This document shows, piece after piece, positions 4,790 through 12,322 of a stretch of DNA of 23,409 bases. The notes below the pieces were generated by a model. That model was not told the DNA's origin and did no database searches. It saw nothing but the letters and a program-made list of their open reading frames with translations. Origin of the DNA: a virus; the IMG/VR virus record IMGVR_UViG_3300025168_000695, positions 1-23,409 of that record, one strand, 5' to 3'. Positions within the stretch are counted from its first letter, which is position 1; the number at the start of each line of letters is the position of its first letter. A program made the translations under genes and the position numbers.

Positions 4790-6837
4790 TTACAGTATTA
4801 GATATAGAAACTACATATAAAGTAGATAAAGATAATAAGACAGAGGCAGAACCCTATACAGGCAACATGTTAGTGTCTGTAGGTTATGATATGGAAGGTG
4901 ATAAGAACTACTTATGTTTCTACCACCAAGATAGATCTCCTACAGAGGATGCAACTAAGACTCTACAGGATGTTTTAGATAAGACTACGTTATTAATAGG
5001 TCACAATATAAAGTTTGACCTGAAATGGTTGCGTGCTTGTAAGTTTATCTATACAGGTAAGGTGTATGACACGATGATTGCAGAGTATTTATTAAACGGT
5101 GGTAGTAAAATACCCTTATCATTAAAGAAATGCTGTGAGAGGTACGCCTTGTCAAAGAAAAAAACAGATCTGACAGAGAAGTACTTACAGGATAAAATAT
5201 CTTTTGAGAAGATACCTTGGCCTATTGTACAGGAATACGGTGAAGCAGACGTGCAAGTTACCAAAGAATTATATGAAGCACAGATAGATAACATGCCTAG
5301 TAGACTTAAAAATACATTAGAGTTATCACATGAGATGTGTGATCTATTGTGTGACATGGAGAACAATGGTATACAGATCAGCAGAGAGAACCTGTACAGC
5401 ATAAGGGAAGAGTATACAAAAGAGTTGGCTAGTTTAGAATCATTCTTAACTAGAGAAATAAAAAGAGTTATGGGAGATACTGAAATTAATCTAGACAGCA
5501 GTGTTGATAGATCTCGTGTGATATTCTCAAGAGAAGTAATAGATAAAAAAAAGTGGGCTTTGACTTTTAACTTAGGTTATGAGGATCGTGGTAATTCACG
5601 AAGGAAGAAGAGACCTAAACGTATGACAGCAACAGTATTAGGACAGACGTTAGCTAAAATGACTAAGTTGCTGTATAGAACTAAAATGGAGTCTTGCAAT
5701 AAGTGTGGAGGATCAGGACATTACTTCGCACTGAAAAAAGATGGTACTATTGGTAAACAACGTAGGCTGTGCAAAGCCTGTAGAGGTAAAGGTGTTGTAT
5801 ATATCAGACAGAAAGAGATCGCTGGATTTAAAATGAATATTGATACTGTTGAAGATATCACAGTGCATGGTTTTAAGACTGATAAACACACAATTGATAA
5901 ACTGGTTAAATCAGCAAATCCTCAACAAAAAATTTTCGTGGAATCTTACTCTAAGTATAATGCTATCAAAACATACTTGAAAACTTTTATAGATGGTATA
6001 GAGAGAGGATTAGACAGTAAGGACAAGATCCATCCACAATACATGCAATGTGTCACTTCAACGGGTAGATTATCTTCTAGAAATCCTAACTTTCAAAATA
6101 TGCCTAGGAGTGGCACGTTTCCTGTACGTAAGGTAGTCATTAGTAGATGGGAAGGTGGACATATGCTAGAGGGTGATTACTCACAGCTAGAGTTTAGGGT
6201 TGCTGGATTTCTTTCTAAGGATAAGCAAGTGTACGAAGATGTAGGTAATAACATAGATGTACATGCCTACACAGCATCTATCCTAGGAGTGTCTAGACAG
6301 GATGCAAAAGCAGATACATTTAAACCTCTCTACGGAGGGATGATGGGTACTCCTAAACAGGTACAATATTATAAAGCATTTAAAGATAAATACAAAGGCG
6401 TGACCAAGTGGCATGAGGATCTGTGCAACGAAGCTGTAACTGAAAAACAAATAAATTTACCTTCTGGTCGACATTATGCCTTTGAAAATACATATAGATT
6501 GCGATATGGAGGGGTTACAAACGCTACGTCAATAAAAAATTACCCCGTGCAAGGCTTTGCTACAGCGGATTTGCTACCTATTGCATTAATCTATACAAAA
6601 AAACTGTTGACAGATAATAATATGAAGACTATAATTTGTAATACAGTACACGATTCCATCGTACTTGATGTCTATCCCTCCGAAAAGGAGCTAGCGGTAG
6701 ATATATTAAAGACAGCAATGCTATCACTAAAGTCTGAATGTATACGGAGGTATAATATCGAGTATGATATGCCGATTGGAATCGAAATTAAAATAGGAAA
6801 TAACTGGTTAGACATGAAAGGAGTTCTAAACATATGA
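4786..6837 (+). CDS. polA: Family-A DNA polymerase with 3'-5' exonuclease and inserted DnaJ-like zinc finger
   Basis: This is the replicative polymerase, 683 residues from ATG 4786; the frame is open back to 4738, but this ATG makes the ATGA overlap with the preceding gene. The N-terminal DEDD proofreading exonuclease shows Asp6/Glu8 (LDIET), Asp78 (GHNIKFD) and Tyr151/Asp155 (YGEAD). Between exonuclease and polymerase lies a zinc finger of the DnaJ central type, Cys304/307 (CNKCGGSG) and Cys329/332 (CKACRGKG). The polymerase domain has motif A Asp464 (EGDYSQLEFR), an O-helix Arg504/Lys508/Phe512/Tyr516 and motif C Asp623 (VHDS). Phe512 aligns with E. coli Phe762. Motif C has Ser where most family members have Glu. 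Polymerases carrying a DnaJ-like central domain are the published mark of HMO-2011-type marine phages. The assignment is very strong. Confidence 0.95.
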   Translation: MITVLDIETTYKVDKDNKTEAEPYTGNMLVSVGYDMEGDKNYLCFYHQDRSPTEDATKTLQDVLDKTTLLIGHNIKFDLKWLRACKFIYTGKVYDTMIAEYLLNGGSKIPLSLKKCCERYALSKKKTDLTEKYLQDKISFEKIPWPIVQEYGEADVQVTKELYEAQIDNMPSRLKNTLELSHEMCDLLCDMENNGIQISRENLYSIREEYTKELASLESFLTREIKRVMGDTEINLDSSVDRSRVIFSREVIDKKKWALTFNLGYEDRGNSRRKKRPKRMTATVLGQTLAKMTKLLYRTKMESCNKCGGSGHYFALKKDGTIGKQRRLCKACRGKGVVYIRQKEIAGFKMNIDTVEDITVHGFKTDKHTIDKLVKSANPQQKIFVESYSKYNAIKTYLKTFIDGIERGLDSKDKIHPQYMQCVTSTGRLSSRNPNFQNMPRSGTFPVRKVVISRWEGGHMLEGDYSQLEFRVAGFLSKDKQVYEDVGNNIDVHAYTASILGVSRQDAKADTFKPLYGGMMGTPKQVQYYKAFKDKYKGVTKWHEDLCNEAVTEKQINLPSGRHYAFENTYRLRYGGVTNATSIKNYPVQGFATADLLPIALIYTKKLLTDNNMKTIICNTVHDSIVLDVYPSEKELAVDILKTAMLSLKSECIRRYNIEYDMPIGIEIKIGNNWLDMKGVLNI

Positions 6838-7658
6838 CCGAAACATTAATGGAAACAAATCTACCTGATAAGATTTCAACTATGTCTGTAGACGACATGA
6901 TGAAACTTACAGGGCAGTCAGCAGACGCACCAACTACTAGTAAAGGGTTGTCACGTCTGTCAATAAATCACTCAGCCGAAGACGAAGATGGAAACGCTTT
7001 ACCTCGTGGACATTTTAGTCTGTACACTGATGATGGTATAATCTACGCAGAGAAGGCAGTCATCAGACCGTTTATGAGAACGTATTCGTACTCAGTATGG
7101 GATAATGAAGAAGGTGCTTTTTCTGTACAGACAGTACAAGCTCCATCTTTTAATAGTGAGTTCTATGATACAGATGGTGGTTTGAAGTGTGGTAGATTAA
7201 ACGCAAGTGATCTAGAGTCCATGCCTAAAGATAGCCCTGAGTGGGTGCTACAAAAAAGTGTAAAGTGTAGCCAAAACATCTACGGTTTGATAACCTTAGA
7301 AGGTGCTAAAGATAAGAAAGGCAAGGCTGTAGAGGCTAAAGATATTCCTAGCGTGTGGTACGCTAAGGGTGCTAACTTCGTTCCGGCAAGCGATTGCCTA
7401 AAGAGCCTGCATAAGCAAAAGCAACCTATGTGGTTGACGACTATCGGGCTGTCTTCTGTAAGAAAAAAGAAAGGTGGGAACATCTATTTTCAAGCAGAGC
7501 TAACGCCTCGTGGGCAAATCGCTGACTGGACTGGAGAGGATGATACGCTGATGCATCAATTTATGGAAACTGTAAAGGGCTATAACGAGTCTATTATGAA
7601 GAGACATAGTAGTGCTCGTGGAGACAAAGAAGGCTTCGATACAGTTGTAAATGAATAA
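6834..7658 (+). CDS. Putative single-stranded DNA-binding protein, 274 aa
   Basis: The 274-residue protein follows the polymerase by an ATGA overlap and precedes a nuclease, the usual place for the phage single-stranded DNA-binding protein (T7 gp2.5-like role). An acidic, flexible N-terminus (about 1-55) leads into a beta-rich core with aromatic strands (about 60-150, e.g. FSLYTDDG, RTYSYSVW) and a second block (185-240) with WLTTIGLSS and IYFQAELTP. This is compatible with an OB fold, and the tail contains acidic residues. I do not see a signature that proves the family. The alternative is an unrelated replication accessory protein. It would coat exposed strands and help the helicase, polymerase and recombination nucleases. 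The call rests mainly on position, size and predicted beta content. Confidence 0.5.
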   Translation: MTETLMETNLPDKISTMSVDDMMKLTGQSADAPTTSKGLSRLSINHSAEDEDGNALPRGHFSLYTDDGIIYAEKAVIRPFMRTYSYSVWDNEEGAFSVQTVQAPSFNSEFYDTDGGLKCGRLNASDLESMPKDSPEWVLQKSVKCSQNIYGLITLEGAKDKKGKAVEAKDIPSVWYAKGANFVPASDCLKSLHKQKQPMWLTTIGLSSVRKKKGGNIYFQAELTPRGQIADWTGEDDTLMHQFMETVKGYNESIMKRHSSARGDKEGFDTVVNE

Positions 7659-8535
7659 TGCAATCATCCACAGGGTTCAGGGTTTTCTCAGCAAGGTCTC
7701 GAAAGAGGGCGTTGAGCTAGATCCAAAACTCGTCAAAGAGTTTAGAGATGCGTGTGAGGCTTCTATCCATAAACAATTCAGTCCTTCCGCTGATAAATGG
7801 AGACCTCGCATGTCATCTCTGGGCAGACCTCTTTGTCAACAGAAGATGGAGAGAGATGGTGCAGACAAAGACATTGAGTATAATGCTATACTTAGATTTA
7901 TATTTGGTGACCTTGTTGAAGCTATCTCTGTCTTGATTCTTAAATCGGCAGGCGTAAACGTAGAAGGCGAACAAGAAAGAGTCAAGTTAAAATTAGGAAA
8001 GAACGAGGTGTCCGGCACGTTAGATATCGTTATTGATGGTAAGGTGTGGGACATCAAGTCTGCTAGTCCGTATGCATTTGAACATAAGTTTGGTGAGATG
8101 GGTGGCTATAATAAAATTAAAGAAGATGATACGTTTGGTTATATAACACAAGGTTATCTATACAGCGAATCTAAGAATAAAGAGTTTGGTGGGTGGATTG
8201 TTATTAACAAAGCAAGTGGAGAGTGGAACGTATGTGAAGCACCTGTTGTACAGGATGAAGATAGGAAAGAGTTTCTACAGCTTGCTAAGAATAATTTAAA
8301 CGCTCTGTTAAAAGGTGAGAAGTTTAAAAGATGTTTTTCTGATACGACAGAAACATACAAAGATGATAATAAGAATGAAAAGAAAACAGGTAACAGGCTA
8401 CTGCCTAGCATCTGTGGCTTCTGTGATTTTAAAAGGAAGTGTTGGCCGGATGCTATACTGCACAAAAAGATAGGGTCTAAGGCTAGGTATCCAAGAACTG
8501 TTTGGTATAGTAAATTAGTTAAAAGAGAAGTATAA
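7651..8535 (+). CDS. PD-(D/E)XK exonuclease with Cas4/AddB-like four-cysteine (Fe-S) signature, 294 aa
   Basis: This is a RecB/Cas4-type nuclease. The metal site reads Glu90 (FGDLVEA), Asp125 in SGTLDIVIDG, Asp134-X-Lys136 in VWDIKSA, then Gln167/Tyr171 in TQGYLY, the classic QxxxY motif. One cysteine before the nuclease core (Cys62) and three after it (Cys255, Cys258, Cys264; CGFCDFKRKC) follow the 1+3 arrangement that holds a 4Fe-4S cluster in Cas4 and AddB. It probably degrades host DNA or resects ends for recombination and packaging, replacing the T7 gp6 exonuclease. It overlaps the upstream gene by eight bases and the next one at 8535 by one. There is no CRISPR array or other cas gene, so a spacer-acquisition role is not supported. 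The family call is strong; the cluster is inferred. Confidence 0.8.
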   Translation: MNNAIIHRVQGFLSKVSKEGVELDPKLVKEFRDACEASIHKQFSPSADKWRPRMSSLGRPLCQQKMERDGADKDIEYNAILRFIFGDLVEAISVLILKSAGVNVEGEQERVKLKLGKNEVSGTLDIVIDGKVWDIKSASPYAFEHKFGEMGGYNKIKEDDTFGYITQGYLYSESKNKEFGGWIVINKASGEWNVCEAPVVQDEDRKEFLQLAKNNLNALLKGEKFKRCFSDTTETYKDDNKNEKKTGNRLLPSICGFCDFKRKCWPDAILHKKIGSKARYPRTVWYSKLVKREV

Positions 8536-8966
8536 TGGCTTTGTATTTTCAGACGGACATCAACAGGAATGATATATTTATGAATGATAAAGTATATTTT
8601 TCCTATCCAGAAGCAGAAGATCGCATGGGTGGGCCGGATATAATACGAGAGATACGAAACCATTCTAAAAAGATACCAATACGTGTACGTTCTAGTTTTA
8701 TAAACTTAGGAGAGAAGTATGGAACTAACTATACAGGCTTATGGAGTGATGTACACCAAGAAGAAAAGTTAATTATATTTAGAGAAGACTTAGATAAGTT
8801 AAAGAGTTACCTAGACAGGAACGCTCTTGTTTGTTTTTTCATAACACAATGGACGGATGTTTTGTATGAGATGGAGAGGAAAGCACCTAAGCTGATGGAC
8901 ACTATCAGTGAGGATGCAGGCAGGATATTTGATATGTACCCACCGAAAGACATACGAAGTTTATGA
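8535..8966 (+). CDS. Hypothetical protein, 143 aa
   Basis: This 143-residue protein is not recognised. It contains a mixed alpha/beta N-terminal half (PIRVRSSFINLG around residues 48-60), a Lys/Asp-rich helix (about 78-95) and a hydrophobic aromatic stretch (LVCFFITQW, about 97-106) that is too short for a membrane span. The start is the TAATG junction with the exonuclease; the stop overlaps endonuclease I as ATGA. Being placed between two nucleases, it may take part in DNA metabolism, but nothing in the sequence defines a reaction. Confidence 0.7.
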   Translation: MALYFQTDINRNDIFMNDKVYFSYPEAEDRMGGPDIIREIRNHSKKIPIRVRSSFINLGEKYGTNYTGLWSDVHQEEKLIIFREDLDKLKSYLDRNALVCFFITQWTDVLYEMERKAPKLMDTISEDAGRIFDMYPPKDIRSL

Positions 8967-9334
8967 GCATGAAGTCACACGGATTTAGGTCTAACTTTGA
9001 ACTGACCGTAGCACAGCAATTGGTTAAGAATAAGATAAAGTATGAGTATGAAAAACATCCTATAGAGTATATTAAAGAGTGTGTGTATACGCCTGATTTC
9101 TACCTAGAGAAGTATGGATTTTTTATAGAGGTCAAGGGTCAGTTTACAGCACCAGATAGAGGGAAGCATTTGTTAATTAGAAAACAGCATCCGGATGTAG
9201 ACATTCGATTCCTGTTCTTAAATGCTAATAATAAATTATACAAGGGTTCTAAAACAACTTATGGGAGATGGTGTGATAGGTATGAAATTAAATGGTGTGA
9301 TAAATATATGCCAAAGGAGTGGTTAGATGAATAA
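8963..9334 (+). CDS. Endonuclease I, Holliday junction-resolving enzyme (T7 gp3-like)
   Basis: This 123-residue protein matches T7 endonuclease I along its whole length. That enzyme is a dimer that cuts four-way junctions and branched DNA before packaging and helps degrade host DNA. The PD-(D/E)XK site is visible as Glu13 (RSNFELT), Asp45 (YTPDF), Glu56 and Lys58 (FIEVKGQ), corresponding to T7 Glu20, Asp55, Glu65 and Lys67. The segments KHLLIRKQHPD, KLYKGS and the C-terminal DKYMPKEW are also characteristic. It is slightly shorter than the T7 enzyme at both ends. A second ATG two codons in is an alternative start. It overlaps its neighbours by four and eight bases. The assignment is very strong. 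Confidence 0.93.
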   Translation: MSMKSHGFRSNFELTVAQQLVKNKIKYEYEKHPIEYIKECVYTPDFYLEKYGFFIEVKGQFTAPDRGKHLLIRKQHPDVDIRFLFLNANNKLYKGSKTTYGRWCDRYEIKWCDKYMPKEWLDE

Positions 9335-9668
9335 AAGCACAGAGATATTTAAAGAGTTTGGTAAGACAATACCTAAAGATTGTTACGTAGTTATTGTTAA
9401 AGATATAAAAGGTGGATCTACTGATTTTATGTGCTATGATAGTTCTACAACAAAAGAGATAACAGATGGGTACGTAGTGATGAGAGGTATTACATCTATG
9501 ATTTTAAATGAACCAGAATATTTATTGGAGAAAGGTCAACTTGCTATATATAGAGACACAAAACTTAAAAAACCAGATACAGAACAGCCGTTTGTTATTG
9601 AGCAGCAAGAACCTGTTGAGGATAATGTTGTTCATTTTGAATTTGAGCCTGAAAAGAGGGATGATTAA
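9327..9668 (+). CDS. Hypothetical protein, 113 aa
   Basis: This is a 113-residue protein without a recognised domain. The N-terminal two thirds look like a compact alpha/beta fold (strands around CYVVIVKDI and GYVVMRGIT). The last 35 residues are Pro, Glu and Gln rich, acidic and probably disordered. It overlaps endonuclease I by eight bases. The GAGGG at its 3' end is the ribosome binding site for the DUF3310 gene. Its placement suggests a role in DNA metabolism or host takeover, but there is no direct evidence. Confidence 0.68.
   Translation: MNKSTEIFKEFGKTIPKDCYVVIVKDIKGGSTDFMCYDSSTTKEITDGYVVMRGITSMILNEPEYLLEKGQLAIYRDTKLKKPDTEQPFVIEQQEPVEDNVVHFEFEPEKRDD
9656..9660 (+). promoter_or_regulatory. 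Ribosome binding site GAGGG for the DUF3310 gene
   Basis: GAGGG ends nine bases before the ATG at 9670, a normal spacing. The in-frame ATG at 9661 directly abuts it and would be too close, so 9670 is preferred; ATGs at 9676 and 9679 also remain possible. Confidence 0.45.
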
Positions 9669-9669
9669 G

Positions 9670-9957
9670 ATGGGAATGATGGATGATGCAATTAGAGAGA
9701 CTGTGAAAGATAAAGAATTTAAAAAAACAGACATAAAGAAACTTGCTACTCGTAATAAACAAATAGGTGGTAATCATTACAAAGATTGTAAAATACAGCC
9801 TATTGATTTTATTATGGAAAACAATCTAACTTTCTGTGAAGGTAATGCTTTAAAATACATTACTAGGCACAGGAGAAAAGGTGAGGGTGCAAAAGATATA
9901 CACAAAGCAATACACTATTTAGAAATGATTTTGGAGATTGAATATGGCGAAGAATAA
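9670..9957 (+). CDS. DUF3310 family protein, 95 aa
   Basis: The C-terminal 65 residues carry the DUF3310 pattern: GGNHYKD (33-39), QPIDFI (43-48), GNALKYITRHRRK (58-70) and KDIHKAIHYLEMIL (75-88). This small helical family is widespread in phages and is sometimes annotated as nucleotide-kinase-like; the biochemical role is not established. I chose ATG 9670 because of the GAGGG at 9656-9660; starts at 9661, 9676 or 9679 are possible. Its end overlaps the ribonucleotide reductase gene by 14 bases. The placement next to a reductase would fit a link with nucleotide metabolism, which is inference. Confidence 0.82.
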   Translation: MGMMDDAIRETVKDKEFKKTDIKKLATRNKQIGGNHYKDCKIQPIDFIMENNLTFCEGNALKYITRHRRKGEGAKDIHKAIHYLEMILEIEYGEE

Positions 9958-11872
9958 CTTTTTACCGACTGAGTATCAGTCATTTATACACATGTCACGA
10001 TACTCAAGGTGGAAACCTGATGAGGGTAGAAGAGAAACATGGTCAGAAACTGTAGGTAGATCTATTGATTTCTTTTCAGACCATCTAGACAGGAACATCG
10101 GTGTTAAACTTGAGAATAGTACATGGGATAGGATTGAGAATGCAATTCTTAACACCTCAGTCATGCCATCTATGAGAGCGTTGATGACAGCAGGAGATGC
10201 TTTACGAAGAGAAAACATAGCAGGTTATAACTGTTCGTACATACCTATAGACAGCCCACGTTCTTTTGATGAAGTGCTGTACATACTAATGAATGGTACA
10301 GGTGTAGGCTTCTCTGTTGAAAGACAGTATGTAGATAAGCTACCTACCATACCAGATAGAGAGTTTGAACATACAGAAGATGTTATATCTGTAGCTGATT
10401 CTAAAGAAGGATGGGCTAGGGCGTTTAGAGATTTGATATCGTTCCTGTATACAAATAGAATACCAAAGATAAACGTCAGTAGGATAAGACCTGCCGGAGA
10501 GAGACTTAAAACATTCGGGGGGAGAGCTAGTGGCCCACAACCTCTGGTAAACCTATTTGATTTTACCATTGAGAAGTTCAGAGCTTCCAAAGGTAGCAAG
10601 CTAAATGCTATGACCTGTCACGATATTGTCTGTAAGACTGGTGAAGTTGTGGTTGTCGGTGGAGTACGTAGGTCAGCCTTGATATCCTTATCTAACTTAT
10701 CAGACCAGAGATTACGAATGGCTAAGTCTGGTGCTTGGTGGGATACTAATCCTGAGAGAGCCCTTGCTAACAACTCAGTAGCCTATACAGAAAAACCTGA
10801 TGCTGGTATCTTTATGAAAGAATGGCTATCCCTGTATGAGAGTAAGTCAGGAGAACGTGGTATATTCAACAGAGTGTCTGCACAGGATAAAGCTAGACAG
10901 AATGGTAGACGTAACGCTGATTACGACTTCGGTACGAACCCTTGTTCAGAGATTATACTCAGACCTAATCAGTTCTGTAACCTAACCGAGGTAGTTTGTA
11001 GACCTATGGACAGCATGGATACGTTGTTGGATAAGGTAGAAGTAGCAACGATACTTGGTACTATGCAGGCAACCCTAACTAACTTTGGTTATCTGCGTAA
11101 GAGATGGCAGGATAATACAGAGGAGGAGAGATTACTTGGTGTATCATTGACAGGTATCATGGACAGCACGTTGTTAAATAAGAATGATTCTAAACTAGTA
11201 GATAGATTGAACAAGTTGAAAGAGAAAGCTGTGGCTGTAAACAAGGAGTGGTCAAGTGTACTTGGCATCCCACAATCTACAGCAATCACCTGTGTCAAAC
11301 CATCCGGTACAGTCAGTCAGCTAGTAGATAGTGCAAGTGGTATACATGCTAGACACAATCCATATTACATAAGAACAGTCAGAGGTGATAACAAAGACCC
11401 ACTCACAGAGTTTATGAAGTCACAAGGTATTCCTAATGAGCCTGATGTTATGAAGCCTGAGCATACTACTGTGTTTGCGTTTCCAATGAAGACAGCAAAG
11501 GATGCCGTGTTTAGAACTAGCATGACAGCAATAGAACAGTTAGAGATGTGGAAAACCTACGCTGTCCATTGGTGTGAACATAAACCATCTGTTACCATAT
11601 CTGTTAAGGAACAGGAATGGGTTAACGTAGGTAACTGGTGTTGGGATAACTTTGATTACTTATCAGGTGTGTCCTTCTTACCGTTCTCAGATCACACATA
11701 CAAACAAGCCCCCTATCAAGATATTGAGGAGGCTGAGTATAAGAAGTTACAAAGTGAGATGCCTAAGAGTATAGACTGGAGTAAGTTACAGGATTTTGAG
11801 AAGGAAGATAACACGAAAGGATCACAAGAGCTAGCCTGTACAGCTGGTGTGTGTGAGTTGGTAGATATCTAA
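9944..11872 (+). CDS. nrdJ: Class II (adenosylcobalamin-dependent) ribonucleoside-triphosphate reductase, monomeric type
   Basis: This enzyme reduces ribonucleotides to deoxynucleotides using vitamin B12 to make the active-site radical, supplying the phage with DNA precursors independent of oxygen. The 642-residue protein shows the full cysteine set known from Lactobacillus leichmannii RTPR: Cys97 (YNCSY) and Cys345 (FCNLTEV) as the redox pair, Cys334 with Glu336 (NPCSEI) as the thiyl site, and Cys632/Cys637 in the C-terminal tail (ACTAGVC). The spacings 334-345 and 632-637 equal RTPR 408-419 and 731-736. The phosphate-binding KPSGTVSQLVDS segment is also present. The protein is about 100 residues shorter than RTPR. 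ATG 9944 has GGAG seven bases upstream. The assignment is very strong. Confidence 0.93.
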   Translation: MAKNNFLPTEYQSFIHMSRYSRWKPDEGRRETWSETVGRSIDFFSDHLDRNIGVKLENSTWDRIENAILNTSVMPSMRALMTAGDALRRENIAGYNCSYIPIDSPRSFDEVLYILMNGTGVGFSVERQYVDKLPTIPDREFEHTEDVISVADSKEGWARAFRDLISFLYTNRIPKINVSRIRPAGERLKTFGGRASGPQPLVNLFDFTIEKFRASKGSKLNAMTCHDIVCKTGEVVVVGGVRRSALISLSNLSDQRLRMAKSGAWWDTNPERALANNSVAYTEKPDAGIFMKEWLSLYESKSGERGIFNRVSAQDKARQNGRRNADYDFGTNPCSEIILRPNQFCNLTEVVCRPMDSMDTLLDKVEVATILGTMQATLTNFGYLRKRWQDNTEEERLLGVSLTGIMDSTLLNKNDSKLVDRLNKLKEKAVAVNKEWSSVLGIPQSTAITCVKPSGTVSQLVDSASGIHARHNPYYIRTVRGDNKDPLTEFMKSQGIPNEPDVMKPEHTTVFAFPMKTAKDAVFRTSMTAIEQLEMWKTYAVHWCEHKPSVTISVKEQEWVNVGNWCWDNFDYLSGVSFLPFSDHTYKQAPYQDIEEAEYKKLQSEMPKSIDWSKLQDFEKEDNTKGSQELACTAGVCELVDI

Positions 11873-12096
11873 TGAGTAAAAAGAAAGAAGCATTGCTGTT
11901 TAGGTTTTCTGTACTTTTAAACACAGAAGGCAGGATAGTTATCGAAGAAGATAATATAGATCCTGAAGAGTTTCAAGAAGCTATGGATAACTGGAATCCA
12001 GACTACCCAAATACAGCAATGATTGTAGCTATGATTAAAATGTTAGTTATGGCTGCAGCAGAATTACAAAGAGATATTAATAAAACTATTCATTAA
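11872..12096 (+). CDS. Small hypothetical protein, 74 aa, last gene of the replication arm
   Basis: This 74-residue protein begins at the TAATG junction with the reductase and is not recognised. An N-terminal strand (ALLFRFSVLL) is followed by an acidic linker (about residues 18-40) and a C-terminal amphipathic or hydrophobic helix rich in Ala, Met and Ile (about 49-66). By position it could accompany the reductase, but it has no cysteines and so is not a glutaredoxin. Its TAA (12094-12096) overlaps the stop of the opposing minus-strand gene and lies within an inverted repeat. Confidence 0.65.
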   Translation: MSKKKEALLFRFSVLLNTEGRIVIEEDNIDPEEFQEAMDNWNPDYPNTAMIVAMIKMLVMAAAELQRDINKTIH

Positions 12097-12101
12097 TATC
12101 T
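12072..12101. terminator. Perfect 10-bp inverted repeat at the convergent gene ends, candidate bidirectional terminator
   Basis: The arms AGATATTAAT (12072-12081) and ATTAATATCT (12092-12101) are exact reverse complements around a 10-base loop. The right arm contains both opposing stop codons. The stem holds only one G-C pair and no long T tract follows on either strand, so it is a weak classical terminator. A mild 3'-end hairpin or a site that limits collision of the two transcripts is equally possible. Confidence 0.45.
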
Positions 12102-12320
12102 AACTTTACGTACTCCACCACCCATAGCGTACTTCTTCACGTAACCACCACCGTATAGGTTCTGGTCTTCTGATGATCGTATTTTCATTTCTCTAGGGCT
12201 TTGAGCCATAGGTTTCATGTCCATAGCATCCTTTGTAGGTGTAGGCATCTGAGCACTCATGTCTGATCTACCCATCATACTCTGACTTTTGCTGTTATTA
12301 AGTTCATTTAGTTTAGCCAT
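12093..12320 (-). CDS. Small Met/Lys-rich peptide with C-terminal Gly-rich motif, 75 aa
   Basis: This is a 75-residue polar, probably disordered protein, with many Met, Ser, Gln and Lys in residues 1-50. It ends in a Gly-rich basic tail, YGGGYVKKYAMGGGVRK (56-72). Related tails or heads (aromatic residue, short spacer, GGG, often Val) appear in the neighbouring virion proteins at 20649 (RFSEGGGVAD) and 21470 (RFQEGGD), so it is probably a minor virion or assembly component. The start at 12320 has AGGAG seven bases upstream. Only two bases separate it from the 1807-residue gene, whose operon it ends. Its stop overlaps that of the opposing gene. Confidence 0.65.
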   Translation of the reverse strand: MAKLNELNNSKSQSMMGRSDMSAQMPTPTKDAMDMKPMAQSPREMKIRSSEDQNLYGGGYVKKYAMGGGVRKVRY

Positions 12321-12322
12321 TT

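Noticed and set aside
7651-8535. Cas4 as a sign of a CRISPR system
   Set aside because: No repeat array and no cas1, cas2 or effector gene is present, and Cas4-like nucleases are common in phages on their own.
8154-8663. Minus-strand open frame (169 codons) opposite the exonuclease and the next gene
   Set aside because: It is a shadow of strongly supported plus-strand genes and spans their junction; its composition (Ser, Leu, Phe, Ile) is typical of antisense reading of AT-rich coding DNA.
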